Source of the DNA: Pegoplata infirma
Taxonomy: Eukaryota; Arthropoda; Insecta; Diptera; Anthomyiidae
NCBI GenBank assembly: GCA_963921195.1
Contig: OY992540.1
Span: 63,310,844-63,374,843, forward strand
Length of the DNA stretch: 64,000 nucleotides
Reading direction: 5' to 3'
The position numbers and the translations under genes were made by a program. The first letter of the stretch is position 1. The number at the start of each line of letters is the position of its first letter. The notes beneath the pieces are model-generated. The model was not told where the DNA came from, made no database searches, and was given only the letters and a program-made list of their open reading frames with translations. Shown one piece after another: positions 9,465-20,789 of this stretch.

Positions 9465-10525
9465 TATATGGGGCATTCCTTTGAAAATTTTTTTTTTTAG
9501 ATTTTCCCAATTTTTTCAGGTTTTAGAATAAAATTTTACTTTTTAGACAAAAAAGTAATTTTTTTTAAGGAAAAAAGTACTTTTTTCAAAAAAAAAAAGT
9601 ACTTTTATAAAAATTTTTTTTTACTAATTTAAAAAAAATAATACTTTTTTTCTAAAGTAAGTATTTTTTTCTAAATAAGTATTTTTTTTTTCTAAAAAAG
9701 TATTAAAGTACTTGTTTTAAGAAAAATTATTTTTTTAGAAAAGTGTTTTTTTAGGGAAAAAGTACTTTTTTAGAAAAAATTACCTTTTTTAGAAAAAGTT
9801 ATTTTTTTTTAGAAAAACGTACTTTTTTCTAAAAAGTGCTATATTTTCTTAAATAATACTTTTTTTTGGAAAAAAAGTATCATTTTGTTGGAAAAATACT
9901 TTTTTTTTGGAAAAAAAGTATAATTTTTTCTTATAGGTGATATAATACTATTTTACCAAAAAAAGTACTTTTAAAAAAAGTACCTTTAAAAAAAACCAAT
10001 TTTATAAAAAAAGTACTTTTTATAAAAATTTTTTTTACTACTTTTTAAAAAAAAAAAATCTTTTTTGTAAAGTAAGTATTTTCTTCTAAAAAAGTTTTTT
10101 TTTTCTAAAAAAGTATTGTTAAAGTACTTGTTTTAAGAAAAAGCATTTTATTAGAAAAGTGTTTTTTAGGGAAAAAGTACTTTTTTTTTAGAAAAAATTA
10201 CCTTTTTTAGAAAAAGTTATTTTTTTTAAAAAAAACGTACTTCTATTCTAAAAAGTGCTATATTTTCTTAAATAATACTTTTTTTGGAAAAGAAAGTATT
10301 ATTTTTTCTTAAAGGTGATATAGTACTTTTCTAAAATAGTACTATTTTACCAAAAAATAGTACTATTTTTACCAAAAAAGTGATACTTTTTCTAAAAAAA
10401 AAACACTTTGTAAAAAAGTACTTTTTTCTATTTTTCCTAAAAAGGCACTATTTTTCTAAAAAAAAAGTACCATTTTTTCTAACAAAGTACTATTTTTTTC
10501 TAAAAAAGTATTATTTTATTCTAAA
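9465..10525. repeat. GTAC-rich low complexity with a 415-bp direct duplication
   Basis: Long runs of A and T punctuated by AAAAAGTACTTTTTT. The segment at about 9590-9900 is repeated at about 10005-10320: AAAGTAAGTATTTT (9654 and 10069), AGGGAAAAAGTAC (9753 and 10168) and AAGTGCTATATTTTC (9834 and 10253) are offset by 415-419 bp. The left edge (about 9470-9540) starts like the ATGGGGCATTCC MITE family but no right end follows. Confidence 0.7.
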
Positions 10526-11154
10526 CAAGTGAGAGTGATAAATTCGCCTGTGCCGAATCTTGTATACCCTCCAACATGTTAAAGTACATATAAAAAATTT
10601 TAGAGGCGTTTTTGGGGAGGGGCTCTGTGGGGGTGCTGGGGGATACCTTCCCCAACGCTATAAATGTTTACTTAATTATTTATGCTTTTTGAACTTTAGT
10701 TATACCATTTTCTCATAATTTTTATGTTTTTATTTAATCCACGCCCACAAAAGGGGGCGGGGCAAAAAAATTATTATTTTGTATGACTTTTAACTCCTTC
10801 TGACATAAAAAGGTTTCATTTGGTTAACAAAAATGCAAAAAGCTGTAAAAAAATTTCGTTTTTATAGAGTTTTTTTTAATTCTTTAAGGGGGAACTTTTT
10901 TTCCCCTTAGCCGATGTTACCTATTTCCGAACTTAACCGGCCTATGACTATAAGACACATTCGTGCCAATTTTCTGGCGTCTAGCTCTTTTATTTTGGAC
11001 TGAATCGTGCTTTATACAGACGAACGGACGGACGGACGGACATTCATAGAATGACTTATAATCGATCATAGATCAATAATATATATACTTTATGGGGTCC
11101 CCGACCGATATTTCTACGCGTTACAAACAGATTGACAAAATGAGTATACCCCCA
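10526..11154 (+). mobile_element. ACAAGT dispersed repeat, main part of an interrupted copy
   Basis: Begins ACAAGTGAGAGTGATAAATT with GCCTGTGCCGAATCTTGTATACCCTCC, and has a GC-richer stretch at 10605-10660. It reaches the tail GACGGACGGACGGACATTCA, 'TATACTTTATGGGGTCC' and GAGTATACCCCCA. The final bases resume at 14917 (CCCCCATACTGTGGTTGG AGGGTATAAAAA), so the copy was split by the element at 11155-14916. Without the insertion it is about 660 bp. Confidence 0.8.
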
Positions 11155-11689
11155 TTAGAGCACCCACAAAATGTATGGGATGTGCAAAATTGTATTTTTT
11201 ATCGCTCCCCGCGCATTTTGGGTTGTGTTTGGAGTAAAAAATAATATATGTCCAGAAATTTGACTTCTAGGTTGCAAACAGGCCAAGCGGTTTGAACTTT
11301 TGACCTCAAAAATGGGGTAAAAAACCTTTATAGATTAATTTGGGTGTAACTCTTAAAATAAAAGTTTTTCGCAACTAACTTACATAACAATTTTTTTGCA
11401 GAATCAAAATGCAAAGATTTTTCTCTCATACTGTTTTGACCTAAATTTGTCCGATCGCGGTGTTTTAAGCGGTTAAATTCAAAATTTGGGTCAGAACTTT
11501 TTTTTCAAAAATTCTCGTAAGTTTTTAAATTGGGGAAAATTTGAACTCTTTGCATAACTTAATAGGGTATTGAATGTAGTCTTCAAAAATTTTTTTTTTT
11601 GCAAAAATGTATCGACCCTTCCATAAAAAATTCCAAAGTTCTACTCTGAATCTCATTTATTTTACTATTCAACCATAATATGGGCGAAC

Positions 11690-12512
11690 ACTCACTTTGT
11701 AATTCCGTGTGTTACGCACCGAAACATCTGTCTAGGATTTCTCTAAATAGATATGGGGTATTCAGTGCCAAATCGGACACTTTTAAAAAATTTTATTTTA
11801 TATTTTTTAATTATTTTTGCATTTTTTTTTAAACCATTAAAAACCCCATCCAAGTTAATTTTCAAATTTTTGAGATTCAAAATATATCGAATTTAAAAAA
11901 AAAAAAAAATATCGTTTTCCGTATTTTTAACATAACTTTTTCAAAAATTTTCCAAATTTATTTTTATTTTTTTTAATTTTTGTTTTTTTTTTAAATTTCT
12001 TAAAGTGTTCTAATATGCGATTTTTAAATGAATGCACTTTGACTTTTTTTTCAATCTTTTCTAAAAATTTTTAATTTGTTTTTTTTTTTTAATTTTACGT
12101 GGTAAAAAATTCTTAAATTCTTAAAATTTTAAGCTTGAGTAGATCGTGGGATTATAATAATTAATATATTCAGCGGTTTTTGAATTTTTTTTGCTGTCTT
12201 CCAATCTTTATTAAAACTCTTTGAAGAAATAACTAAAATTTCAATTATTTTGAATTTGGATCATTTTTAAAGAAGTGATAGGTGAAAAACGGAAAAGCGT
12301 TTATTTTTTTTTAAATTCGATATTTTTTGAACGGATTATCAAAAAAGATCTCAAAATTTACTTTGAATGGGTTTTTGAAGGGTACTAAAAAATTGGAAAA
12401 ATATAAAATTAAAAATTTTCCAAATTTGGCATGGAATACCCCATATATAATATGTGGAATCCTAGACCCATCTTTGGATGCTTAACACACGCAACGACAA
12501 AGTGAGTATACC
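11690..12512. mobile_element. Nested repeat tail and ATATGGGGTATTCC MITE
   Basis: Inverted tail pieces ('ACTCACTTTGTAATTCCG' at about 11690 and 'CGCAACGACAAAGTGAGTAT' at about 12490) surround a MITE at about 11751-12445. The MITE starts ATATGGGGTATTC, has ATCGGACAC inside, and ends GGCATGGAATACCCCATAT. The termini match the family found at 17823-22403 and 42960-43835. The interior is T/A runs with no gene. Confidence 0.65.
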
Positions 12513-13073
12513 CACACTCAAAAAAATACGTTAGTAAAAAAATTTGTAAAGTGGTTTGTAACTCAACTTTACCACTTTTTTACTAAATTCTACTAAAAAA
12601 TCAATTTTTAGTAATTCTTATTATTAAACTCGCTTTACAAACTATTAATTTTATACTGATTTTTTAATAATTTTTTCAGTTGATTTTTTAAAAATTATCG
12701 TACTAACTTTTGATAATTATTTTGTAAATTTTACAATATTAGTTAGTAAATTTCGTTTTTTTTTTTTTTTCTAGAAAACCTATACACTATAATTAAAAAA
12801 AAAAATATTTTATTAAAATATTTGGAAATTAAAAAAAAAAATAAAAAAAAAATATATTATTAGTTATTTTTTTAACGATAAAACTGTGCTTTGATGAGTA
12901 TGAATATGTTTATTATTTTTAATATTCATTTACGCTTCATTAGTTTTTTTTTCAATTTAAAAACAAAAATAGAGACAAGAGAAGACATGCAAAATTTAAA
13001 AAACAATGCCGACCTTTTCAAATGGAAAATTTCCATAAAACATCAGTTTTTTTTTCTTTCTTCTTTACTTGCA

Positions 13074-14060
13074 GAATTTGTTTGTTTATGCTATCCACGA
13101 ATATTTTTTTCTCACGCACATAAAGGGTTGATTTTTGTGTAACTTACTTTCACTGTTGCCAAGTTGGAGGTTTTCCCGCTAAATCTAGCGCTTTTTGTTT
13201 GGATTTAGCGGGGGAAAATTGGTTTTAGCGGGAACGGTGTTTTAGCGGGAAAATCTAGCGCTTTTGGTTTGGATTTAGTGGGAAAAATTTAGAGCTTTCT
13301 TTACAATTTTTCTTTTTTTTTCAATCGAAAACGCCAAGTTTGTCGAATTTTAGTGTTTTTTTTTGTAACTCAGCGGGAGAATTTTATATTTTCCCGCTAA
13401 ATTTTTTTCGGCGGTTTCTTGCGATTTTTTAGTGAAAATTTAATTTTTGTAGAAAAAATAATTTGGAGGTTTTTTTTTTAATTTTTCTTTTTTGTCAATC
13501 AAAAATGCCAAGTTTTTCGGTTTTTAGCGCTTTTTTTTGTAATTTGGCGGGAGAATTTTAAATTTTTCCCGCTAAATTTTTTTTTGGCGGTTTCTAGCGC
13601 TTTTTTAGTGAAATTTAGTGGTTTTTGATTAAAAATAGTTGGCAACAGTGCTTACTTTATGCCTTTCTTTGAATATTTTAGTCACAAAATAACATTCGAT
13701 CGGTGAACATCGCGCGACGGGTAAAATGAATAAAAAAATGTACAAAAAAAATATTACAACAAAAAAATCACATCAGGTAACCAAATCTTTAAGTATTTTT
13801 TGTTTAAAATTATGTAACTCGTTTTTTATTTTTAGAATAATAAAGCAAAATAGGAAATGATGACAACAGGTAACAATTGTATATTTATGTGATCTATTTA
13901 AAGCATTATGTTGATATATATTTTTTTATTTTAGTTCACCGTACACCAATTTATTCAACATCAATCTTCAAAGAATTAATTTTATATGGTAGTATGTATA
14001 TTTTGTATTAAAAAAATGTGTTCAATATTTTCTCTTTTTTAGATCTAAAATTCTAACAAA
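13074..14060 (+). pseudogene. Possible captured spliced gene fragment
   Basis: Three consecutive GT...AG intervals have insect intron size: 13777-13835 (59 bp, CAG|GTAACC to TTTTTAG), 13870-13934 (65 bp, CAG|GTAACA to TATTTTAG) and 13989-14042 (54 bp, ATG|GTAGTA to CTTTTTTAG). A further acceptor-like CTTTACTTGCAG ends at about 13073. Joining the exons gives only short frames, for example one from the ATGATG at 13857 that stays open for about 23 codons across two junctions. It may be a captured gene piece or chance signals in AT-rich DNA. No protein family is recognised. Confidence 0.3.
13151..13650. mobile_element. 500-bp hAT MITE
   Basis: Ends CACTGTTGCCAA and TTGGCAACAGTG, with a perfect 8-bp duplication CTTACTTT at 13143-13150 and 13651-13658. 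The interior has 'TTTAGCGGGAAAATCTAGCG' motifs and two direct copies of a block about 174 bp apart (near 13321 and 13495). No coding sequence. Confidence 0.9.
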
Positions 14061-14916
14061 AACTGACTTGCATGGAAATAGTAGTTATTGGCGACATCAA
14101 GCGCAATACGCAATTTACATGATGTATACAAATACAAAAAATTAAAAAATACACAATTTACAATTTTTTTACAAAAAAAGTTAATATTATTTACAAACGC
14201 GTTTTAAAATCTATTTTACAAAAATTGTACAAAAAAATTTAGTAATACTAATTTTTTTAGTATTTTCAAGATTACTAATTTTTGAAAACCAAAGCTTGTA
14301 ATGGTAACTGAAAAAGTTATCGGGCACAAATTGAAAACTTTATTAGTAATGGTAACAGACTTTTTTGTAAGGAATACTAACAAATTTTTATGAGTGCACA
14401 TAACGTGGTTGAAGCTTAAAAAATTGGGGTTCAGAGCAGGATTTTGTCAATTTTTCATGGAATGGCCGATATATTTTTGCAAAAAAAAAATTTTTTTGAA
14501 AAACTACATTCAATACCCTATTAAATTATGCAAAGAGCTCAAATTTTCCGTAATTTAAAAATTTACTAGAATTTTTTAAAAAAAAGTTCTCACCCAAATT
14601 TCGATTTTAATCGCTCAAAACACCGCGATCGGACATATTTAGGCCAAAACAGTATGAGAGAAAAATCTTTGCATTTTGATTCTACAAAAAATTGTTATGA
14701 AAGTTAATTGCGAAGAACTTTTATTTTAAGAGTTACAGCCAAATAAATCTATAAAGGTTTTTTAGCCTATTTTTGAGGTCAAAATTTCAAACCGCTTGGC
14801 CTGTTTGCAACCTAGAAGTCCAATTTCTGGATAGATATTATTTTTTACTCCCAACTCAACCGAAAGTGAGCGGGGAGCGATAAAAAAAAACAATTATGCA
14901 CATATGGGTGCTCTAA

Positions 14917-14945
14917 CCCCCATACTGTGGTTGGAGGGTATAAAA
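14917..14945 (+). mobile_element. Terminal piece of the interrupted ACAAGT repeat
   Basis: Reads CCCCCATACTGTGGTTGG then AGGGTATAAAAA. It completes the copy begun at 10526 and starts with the duplicated CCCCCA. Confidence 0.8.
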
Positions 14946-15361
14946 AGTACTATTTTTTTTAAAAAAGTACCATTTTTTTTTTTAAAAAAGTACTATTTTT
15001 TCTTAAAAAAGTATTTAATTTCTTTAAACAATGGGGGTCGGTCTCACTTGTGACTTCTCTAATACTAACTTTGAACAAATTGGGGAAATCTAAAAAAAAA
15101 TTCAAAGTTTATAGAGTTATTGCCTTAAGTTCTTATTTTCCAACTGCTCTGTAAGCAATTTTATTTTTATTAATAAAATTTAGTATGAATTTCATTAAAT
15201 TTTGCTAAAAAAATTACACTCGAAAAAAAGTTTACACTCAAAAAAAAAATAGTAATTTTTTTTTTTAATTATAAAAAAAAGCCTGACGCAAAATAAAATA
15301 TTTCTAATCAAAATTGTTATATTTTTTACGTTAGAAAATTAACTATCACTTAAAAATGGCA
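14946..15361. other. GTAC low complexity and repeat fragments
   Basis: AAAAAAGTACTATTTT runs continue the composition of 9465-10525. They are followed by a short piece of the GGGGGTCGGTC module (about 15038) and by TTACACTC-AAAAAA phrases. No gene. Confidence 0.5.
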
Positions 15362-15422
15362 ATGTGGTGCGTATTCATAGATTCTGCCAAGTCAAATATT
15401 TAACTTTTCTACTTGTTTTTTC
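15362..15422 (-). mobile_element. 5' end of an ACAAGT-type repeat, minus strand
   Basis: On the minus strand it reads AAAAAACAAGTAGAAAAG, then an AAATATTTGACTTGGCAGAATC block. The neighbouring bases match the minus-strand end at 29033-29090 and the plus-strand end at 36303, giving a subfamily with a GGCTGAATC type signature. Confidence 0.55.
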
Positions 15423-15593
15423 AAATTTCTCCAAATCCAAAATTTTAATCGCCGGACTTCATGGAATAATTTAATCCGATTGGCCTCAAATTTTCACCAC
15501 ATTAGTTGTAGGTCTAGGGGAACAAAAATTTGCCTGGACAATAGGGAAAACAAAAGTTGAAAAAATGCCGCTCAAACAACCTACACTAAAAAA

Positions 15594-16025
15594 AAACTTG
15601 TTAAATTACTAGAAAAAGTCTCGTAATCCCATTTTACCAATATTTGACAGTATTCCTTGTTTTTGAACAAATAATTTTTCGATTGAAATTTACTTTTTTT
15701 TTTGTAATTTTACAGCTTATCTTGTAATTTTTTTTTTTAAATCTAGTACATTTACGAGAATTCTTTGTAAGTTTTATTTTGCAAAAAAAGTTGTAAATTT
15801 ACAATTTTATCAGCAAAATCTAGCTCGTAATTTTTACTAGGAATTCTTGTAAGTTTTATCGCGTCAAAAAATTGTAAATTTACAATTTTGTTAGTAAAAT
15901 GCTTGTAAAATTACAAAATTATTGGTAAAACTTTTGTAAAATTACAAGAAATTCTTGTCAAGGAGGTAGCAAAAAAATCGTTACAAACTTTTTTTTGTCA
16001 TTTTACAAGGTTTTTTTTTTTAGTA
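15594..16025. mobile_element. Short CACTAAAAAAAAA MITE
   Basis: Preceded by TA and starting CACTAAAAAAAAACTTG. It ends in a CAAGGTTTTTTTTTTTAGTA type end followed by TA. The interior repeatedly reads TTGTAAATTTACAATTTT in both senses. A similar interior occurs at 53030-53575. A TA duplication and A-rich TIR suggest a Tc1/mariner-type MITE. Confidence 0.6.
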
Positions 16026-17822
16026 TAGAGCTTTTAACACATTAATTCCTCAAAATTTTTCCACAATTTTAAAATCTGTAGTTATTTTGTTATTTTTTGT
16101 AGTTTTTTTAACTAAATTAATTTCCAAACTTGTTTTTATGTAAAAATCGTGTAGATATAAAAACAAAAACACCTCTGTTGTGTTATCATTTTACAAAAGT
16201 AAAAAAAAAAATATATGACACATATTTTATTTGCAACACAAAAACCGTATTTTACAATAAATCGTATTTCCTCCTAACACAATATTGGTATCATGTCAAA
16301 TACAATACATACACATTCACAATTGTACACTGGATAAAACAGTAAACTCTGTTATTAAGAGATCCTCCCAAATCCGGATATAATTTCATACTACAATTAT
16401 ATTACAAAAACTAAATGTCCGGTAAACGGAAATGAAAATGAGCTGACCTCACACAAGGCATATAAATGAATACATAGTAGGTAGATTATATTCTAAATGA
16501 TTCCCATACCCTTTTACATATATATTCACTGTTATATTATTCTTTATAGATAGAGATGTGTTCTTGTAGTTGTTAGTGTACAATGTCACTGCTATATACA
16601 TTGATAAACAAATATTTAACATATGACCACAAATGCTATTATTGCTGCAGTTTCACTAACACTAATACTAACAAATCTATTTTGATGTCATGTGTGTTTT
16701 TTTTCTGTTATTTAGCCAATGGACATATATAAATGCAACAACAATAACAAAAATATTTACAAAATACACAAAATGTATTTGTTTGTAGAATTATTAAAAC
16801 ACTGTTGTGTGTGTTTTAAAGTTATAAAGTTATAGCCAGTGTTCATTTGAAATATCATGGATGTGTGTGTTTCGCAATGTGGCATGTCTATGTGGCACAC
16901 AAAAAAAAGTGTTAAAATTTATGTAGTTTTTGATGTTTGTTTTTTTTTTGTTGGTATTTGGAAATATTAGATCATATTCTGAAATACCTATGTGGTAGTA
17001 TTTAAAATTTTTGTGGTTGAAGTTTTTTATATGTATTTAAATACTTAACCCTTTCATTGCTAATGATCAATAGGGTGACTCATTTTTAAGTTTTACTTTT
17101 TAATCGTACTCTAAAACCGGGTGTAACATCATTGGGTGCAATTTTTTTTAAAGCTTTTGATTTTCCCAAGTTTTCGTGAAAATTGATATTCTACACTTAC
17201 AAGAAAAACTCTGTCAAAAAATCTGTTAAAGGTTTTTCAATTTGATTTAGCAAACTTTCAGCATTGGATATTTTTACTAAAATCTCTGTCATTTCAGTTT
17301 TAGAAAATAACAAAAATTTTACTGCGTTTTTACTGATTCTGTTTGCAGAATTTCAAAATATTTTTGAACATATTTTTAGCAGATAATTTTTTTTATTATA
17401 CAGAAATAGTTTGCTGCAATTCTTTTTGCAAGAAAATTTTCTAAGTTTATTTTCAAAGTGTTTAAATTTTTGTTTTTTTAAACATATTTTTGAAGACATT
17501 TTTAGCAGATTATTTTATAATTTTACAGAAATAGTTAGCTGTCATCCTTTTTTCAAGAAAACTTTCTTAAGTTTTTTTTTTAAATGTTATTTTTTTTCTC
17601 TTTTTATACAATTTAAATGAATGAGACTAATAACAAAGTGAAAAACTAAAATCGGAATGGGACGAAACTAAAAGCAAATAAAAGCTGACGTTTTCCATAA
17701 CAAAACCCTCAACTCAATGCCTCCTTTTTAGGTCAGAGCTATATTTTTTTTACACGCATTTGAAGTTAGTGATTTTGTAACGCTGTCTAACAAGAAAAAA
17801 ATCATTCCAAATGTTATGAAAT
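16026..17822. other. Mostly unique noncoding DNA
   Basis: No gene was recognised. Two diverged direct copies of a block of about 127 bp lie at about 17355-17590 (TTTTTAGCAGAT near 17372 and 17499, then ACAGAAATAGTT). TG/TGTGTG runs occur near 16860. Part of it could belong to a host intron or promoter, but nothing in the sequence shows that. Confidence 0.45.
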
Positions 17823-18129
17823 ATTATATATGGGACATTCCATGTCAAATCGGACACATTGAAATTTTTTTTTTTTTAGATTTTCCCAATTTGTTGACGG
17901 TTTTTAGTATTCTTCGAAAACTACTTCGTGGTAAGTTTTCAGATTTTTGTTAATGACCCGTTCAAAAGATATCGAATTTTTAAAAATTGGTAGTTTGTTC
18001 CATTACTCAAACTTCTCTTACTCATAAATTCTTCAATAATGGTCCAAATTGCAATTTTTTTTTTTAATTTTTTTTACGTACTTCTTAAAAAAAAAATCCA
18101 AAAAAATTCTTAAAAGCGCTCTAGTATGC

Positions 18130-19011
18130 GATTTTTAAGTTTTAAAATTTAAATCTCATTTTTGAAAATGTTTGTACTCTTCGATTTTTTTGAATTTTTT
18201 TTTTTGTGTAAAACTTCTATCAATTCTACAAATTTTTTGCCCCGGAGGATCGTGGGATAACGATTATTAATATTTTTTAAAATTTTTTGAAAAAACTTTA
18301 TTGTAATTTTCCAATCTTAAAATCATTTCTACTGCTCCAATGGTGCGTCATAGAGGAGTCATTTCCAAGACCGACCCCCATTAATTTTGACGTCGAAAAT
18401 ATTTCTTTGGAACAAACTAACACCCTATCTCAAATTTCTAAGGGGGCTCACACACAAAATTAAATTTTTTAAATTTTGCTCCAATCGCTCTAACTGCCCT
18501 AAAAGTGCCCTTAGAGCAATAAAATGTAGAAGCTGTTTAAATAATTAAAGATAGATGGTAGGTATGTTCAGAGAAAATAATTGGACTAAAAAAATATTGT
18601 GGGTCCGTCATTCATTTTATTGCTTTAAGGGCAGTCTTAGGGCAGTTAGAACGGTTGGAGCAAATTTTAAAAAAATGCCATTTTGTGTGGGAGACCCCTT
18701 AGAAATTTGAGATAGGCTATAAATTTGATCCGAAGAAATGTTTAGACGTAAAAATTAATGGGGGTCGGTCTTGCAAATGACCCCTCTATGACGCACCATT
18801 CGAGCAGTAGAAATGATTTTAAGATTGGAAAATAACAATAAAATTTTTTAAAAAAATTTAAAAAATAGTAATAATCGTTATCCCACAATCCTACAGGGCA
18901 AACAATTTGAAGAATCAATACAAGTTTTACACCAAAAAATTTCCAAAAAATCACAGAATACATACATTTTCAAAAATGAGATTTAAATTTTAAAACTTAA
19001 AAATCGAATAC
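18130..19011. repeat. Inverted pair of 165-bp modules
   Basis: 'GACCGACCCCCATTAATTTT' (about 18370) and its complement (about 18755) lie on two arms centred near 18570. The arms also share GGTGCGTCATAGAGG-type and 'TCTAACTGCCCT' blocks. The same module forms a tandem array at 48230-48870 and occurs at 40566-43330. The 73-codon minus frame here is repeat sequence. Confidence 0.7.
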
Positions 19012-19023
19012 TACACCTTTTCC

Positions 19024-20350
19024 AATTGAAATTCAGAAAAGATCAATTGTAATTCAGAAATCTCAATTGAAATTCAGAAAAGCACAATTGAAATTCAGAA
19101 ATCGTAATTGAAATTCAGAAAAGCCCAATTGAAATTCAGAAATCACAATTGAAATTCAGAAAAGCCCAATTGAAATTCAGAAATCACAATTGAAATTCAG
19201 AAAAGCCCAATTGAAATTCAGAAATCACAATTGAATTTCAGAAAAGCACAATTGAAATTCAGAAAAGATCAATTGAAATTCAGAAAAGCCCAATTGAAAT
19301 TCAGAAAAGCACAATTGAAATTCAGAAAAGCCCAATTGAAATTCAGAAAAGCACAATTGAAATTCAGAAAACCCCAATTGAAATTCAGAAAAGCACAATT
19401 GAAATTCAGAAAAGCACAATTGAAATTCAGAAATCGTAATTGAAATTCAGAAAAGCCCAATTGAAATTCAGAAAAGCACAATTGAAATTCAGAAATGCCC
19501 AATTGAAATTCAGAAAAGCATAATTGAAATTCAGAAATCGTAAATGAAATTCAGAAATCGTAATTGAAATTCAGAAAAGCCCAATTGAAATTCAGAAAAT
19601 CACAATTGAAATTCAGAAAATCACAATTGAAATTCAGAAAAGCCCAATTGAAATTCAGAAAAGCACAATTGAAATTCAGAAAAGCACAATTGAAATTCAG
19701 AAAATCACAATTGAAATTCAGAAAATCACAATTGAAATTCAGAAAAGCACAATTGAAATACAGAAAATCACAATTGAAATTCAGAATAGCCCAATTGAAA
19801 TTCAGAAAATCACTATTGAAATTCAGAAAAGCCCAATTGAAATTCAGAAAATCACAATTGAAATTCAGAAAAGCCCAATTGAAATTCAGAAATCGTAATT
19901 GAAATTCAGAAAAGCCCAATTGAAATTCAGAAAAGCACAATTGAAATTCAGAAAAGCACAATTGAAATTCAGAAAAGCCCAATTGAAATTCAGAAAAGAC
20001 CAATTGAAATTCAGAAATCGTTATTGAAATTCAGAAAAGCCCAATTGAAATTCAGAAAATCACAATTGAAATTCAGAAAATCACAATTGAAATTCAGAAA
20101 AGCCCAATTGAAATTCAGAAAAGCACAATTGAAATTCAGAAAAGCCCAATTGAAATTCAGAAAATCACAATTGAAATTCAGAAAATCACAATTGAAATTC
20201 AGAAAAGCCCAATTGAAATTCAGAAAAACACAATTGAAATTCAGAAAATCACAATTGAAATTCAGAATATCACAATTGAAATTCAGAAAAGCCCAATTGA
20301 AATTCAGAAATCACAATTGAAATTCAGAAATCACAATTGAAATTCAGAAA
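19024..20350 (+). repeat. 21-bp minisatellite, left arm (about 63 units)
   Basis: Units AATTGAAATTCAGAAAAGCCC, with variants ending AAGCAC, ATCAC, ATCGT and AAGATC; the shorter variants are 20 bp. Because 21 is a multiple of three, the array yields artefactual heptad frames (KFRKAQL on one strand, FSEFQLC and FLNFNCA on the other). These frames break wherever a 20-bp unit occurs. Confidence 0.95.
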
Positions 20351-20789
20351 ATGTAAACAAACCAATTATTAGTCACCACTACAAACATAGACACATTATG
20401 CAAATGCAGTACAGAAATGTGTATATGAGAGTATCTAACTTTATTCTCTTGCTACGTATTGTAGAGAGCAGACAGACAATACACTCATAAAATGATTAAG
20501 GTAACATTAAGTGAAACTGACTTTTTATTATTTTTCTTTAAAACTAATTTTTCATTAATGCATTTGTCAAGGTAGAGTAAATATTTTTGTTCTCTATATT
20601 AATTAATTTACAAAAAATAATAAAAATTCAGTTAAACTAAATTTTACCTACAACATTCTATGAGTGTATTATTGTCTGTCTGCTCTCTACAATACGTAGC
20701 AAGAGAATAAAGTTAAATACTCTCATTGTTGTACAGCATTTGTTTAATGTGTCTATGTAGTGGTGACTCATAATTGGTTTGTTTACATT
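20351..20789. repeat. Unique inverted centre of the foldback
   Basis: Left part 'CTTGCTACGTATTGTAGAG' and 'CAGACAGACAATACACTCAT', with complements on the right (20655-20700). The central 150 bp are more diverged but still partly complementary (GACTTTTTATTATTTTTC against AATAATAAAAATTCAG). No open frame of note. Confidence 0.8.

Larger units (their letters stand above)
12515..14396. mobile_element. CACTCAAAAAAA-type TIR element carrying intron-like sequence
   Basis: Starts CACTCAAAAAAATACGTTAG, ends ACTAACAAATTTTTATGAGTG, and is flanked by CA on both sides. Related CACT(C/A)AAAAAAA ends at 15594, 39050 and 55694 carry TA duplications in the clearest cases, which suggests the Tc1/mariner group. 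The interior holds a hAT MITE (13151-13650) and a series of splice-like signals (13074-14060). Confidence 0.65.
11155..14916. mobile_element. 3.8-kb TIR element with 6-bp target duplication
   Basis: Ends TTAGAGCACCCA and TGGGTGCTCTAA, with inverted arms of about 490 bp (11155-11640 and 14400-14916). Shared arm landmarks include 'GCAAACAGGCCAAGCGG', 'CAAAATGCAAAGATTTTTC' and 'TATTGAATGTAGT'. It is flanked by the direct repeat CCCCCA (11149-11154 and 14917-14922). Removing it restores the expected dispersed-repeat tail. The interior is filled by later insertions. The superfamily is not assigned. Confidence 0.85.

Noticed and set aside
16026..17822. Possible host gene in the longer unique stretches (also 24961-25990, 33469-34459, 46233-48049, 50516-51450)
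   Set aside because: No frame over about 70 codons with coding character, no domain and no convincing exon-intron run. They may be introns of a large gene, which this window cannot show.
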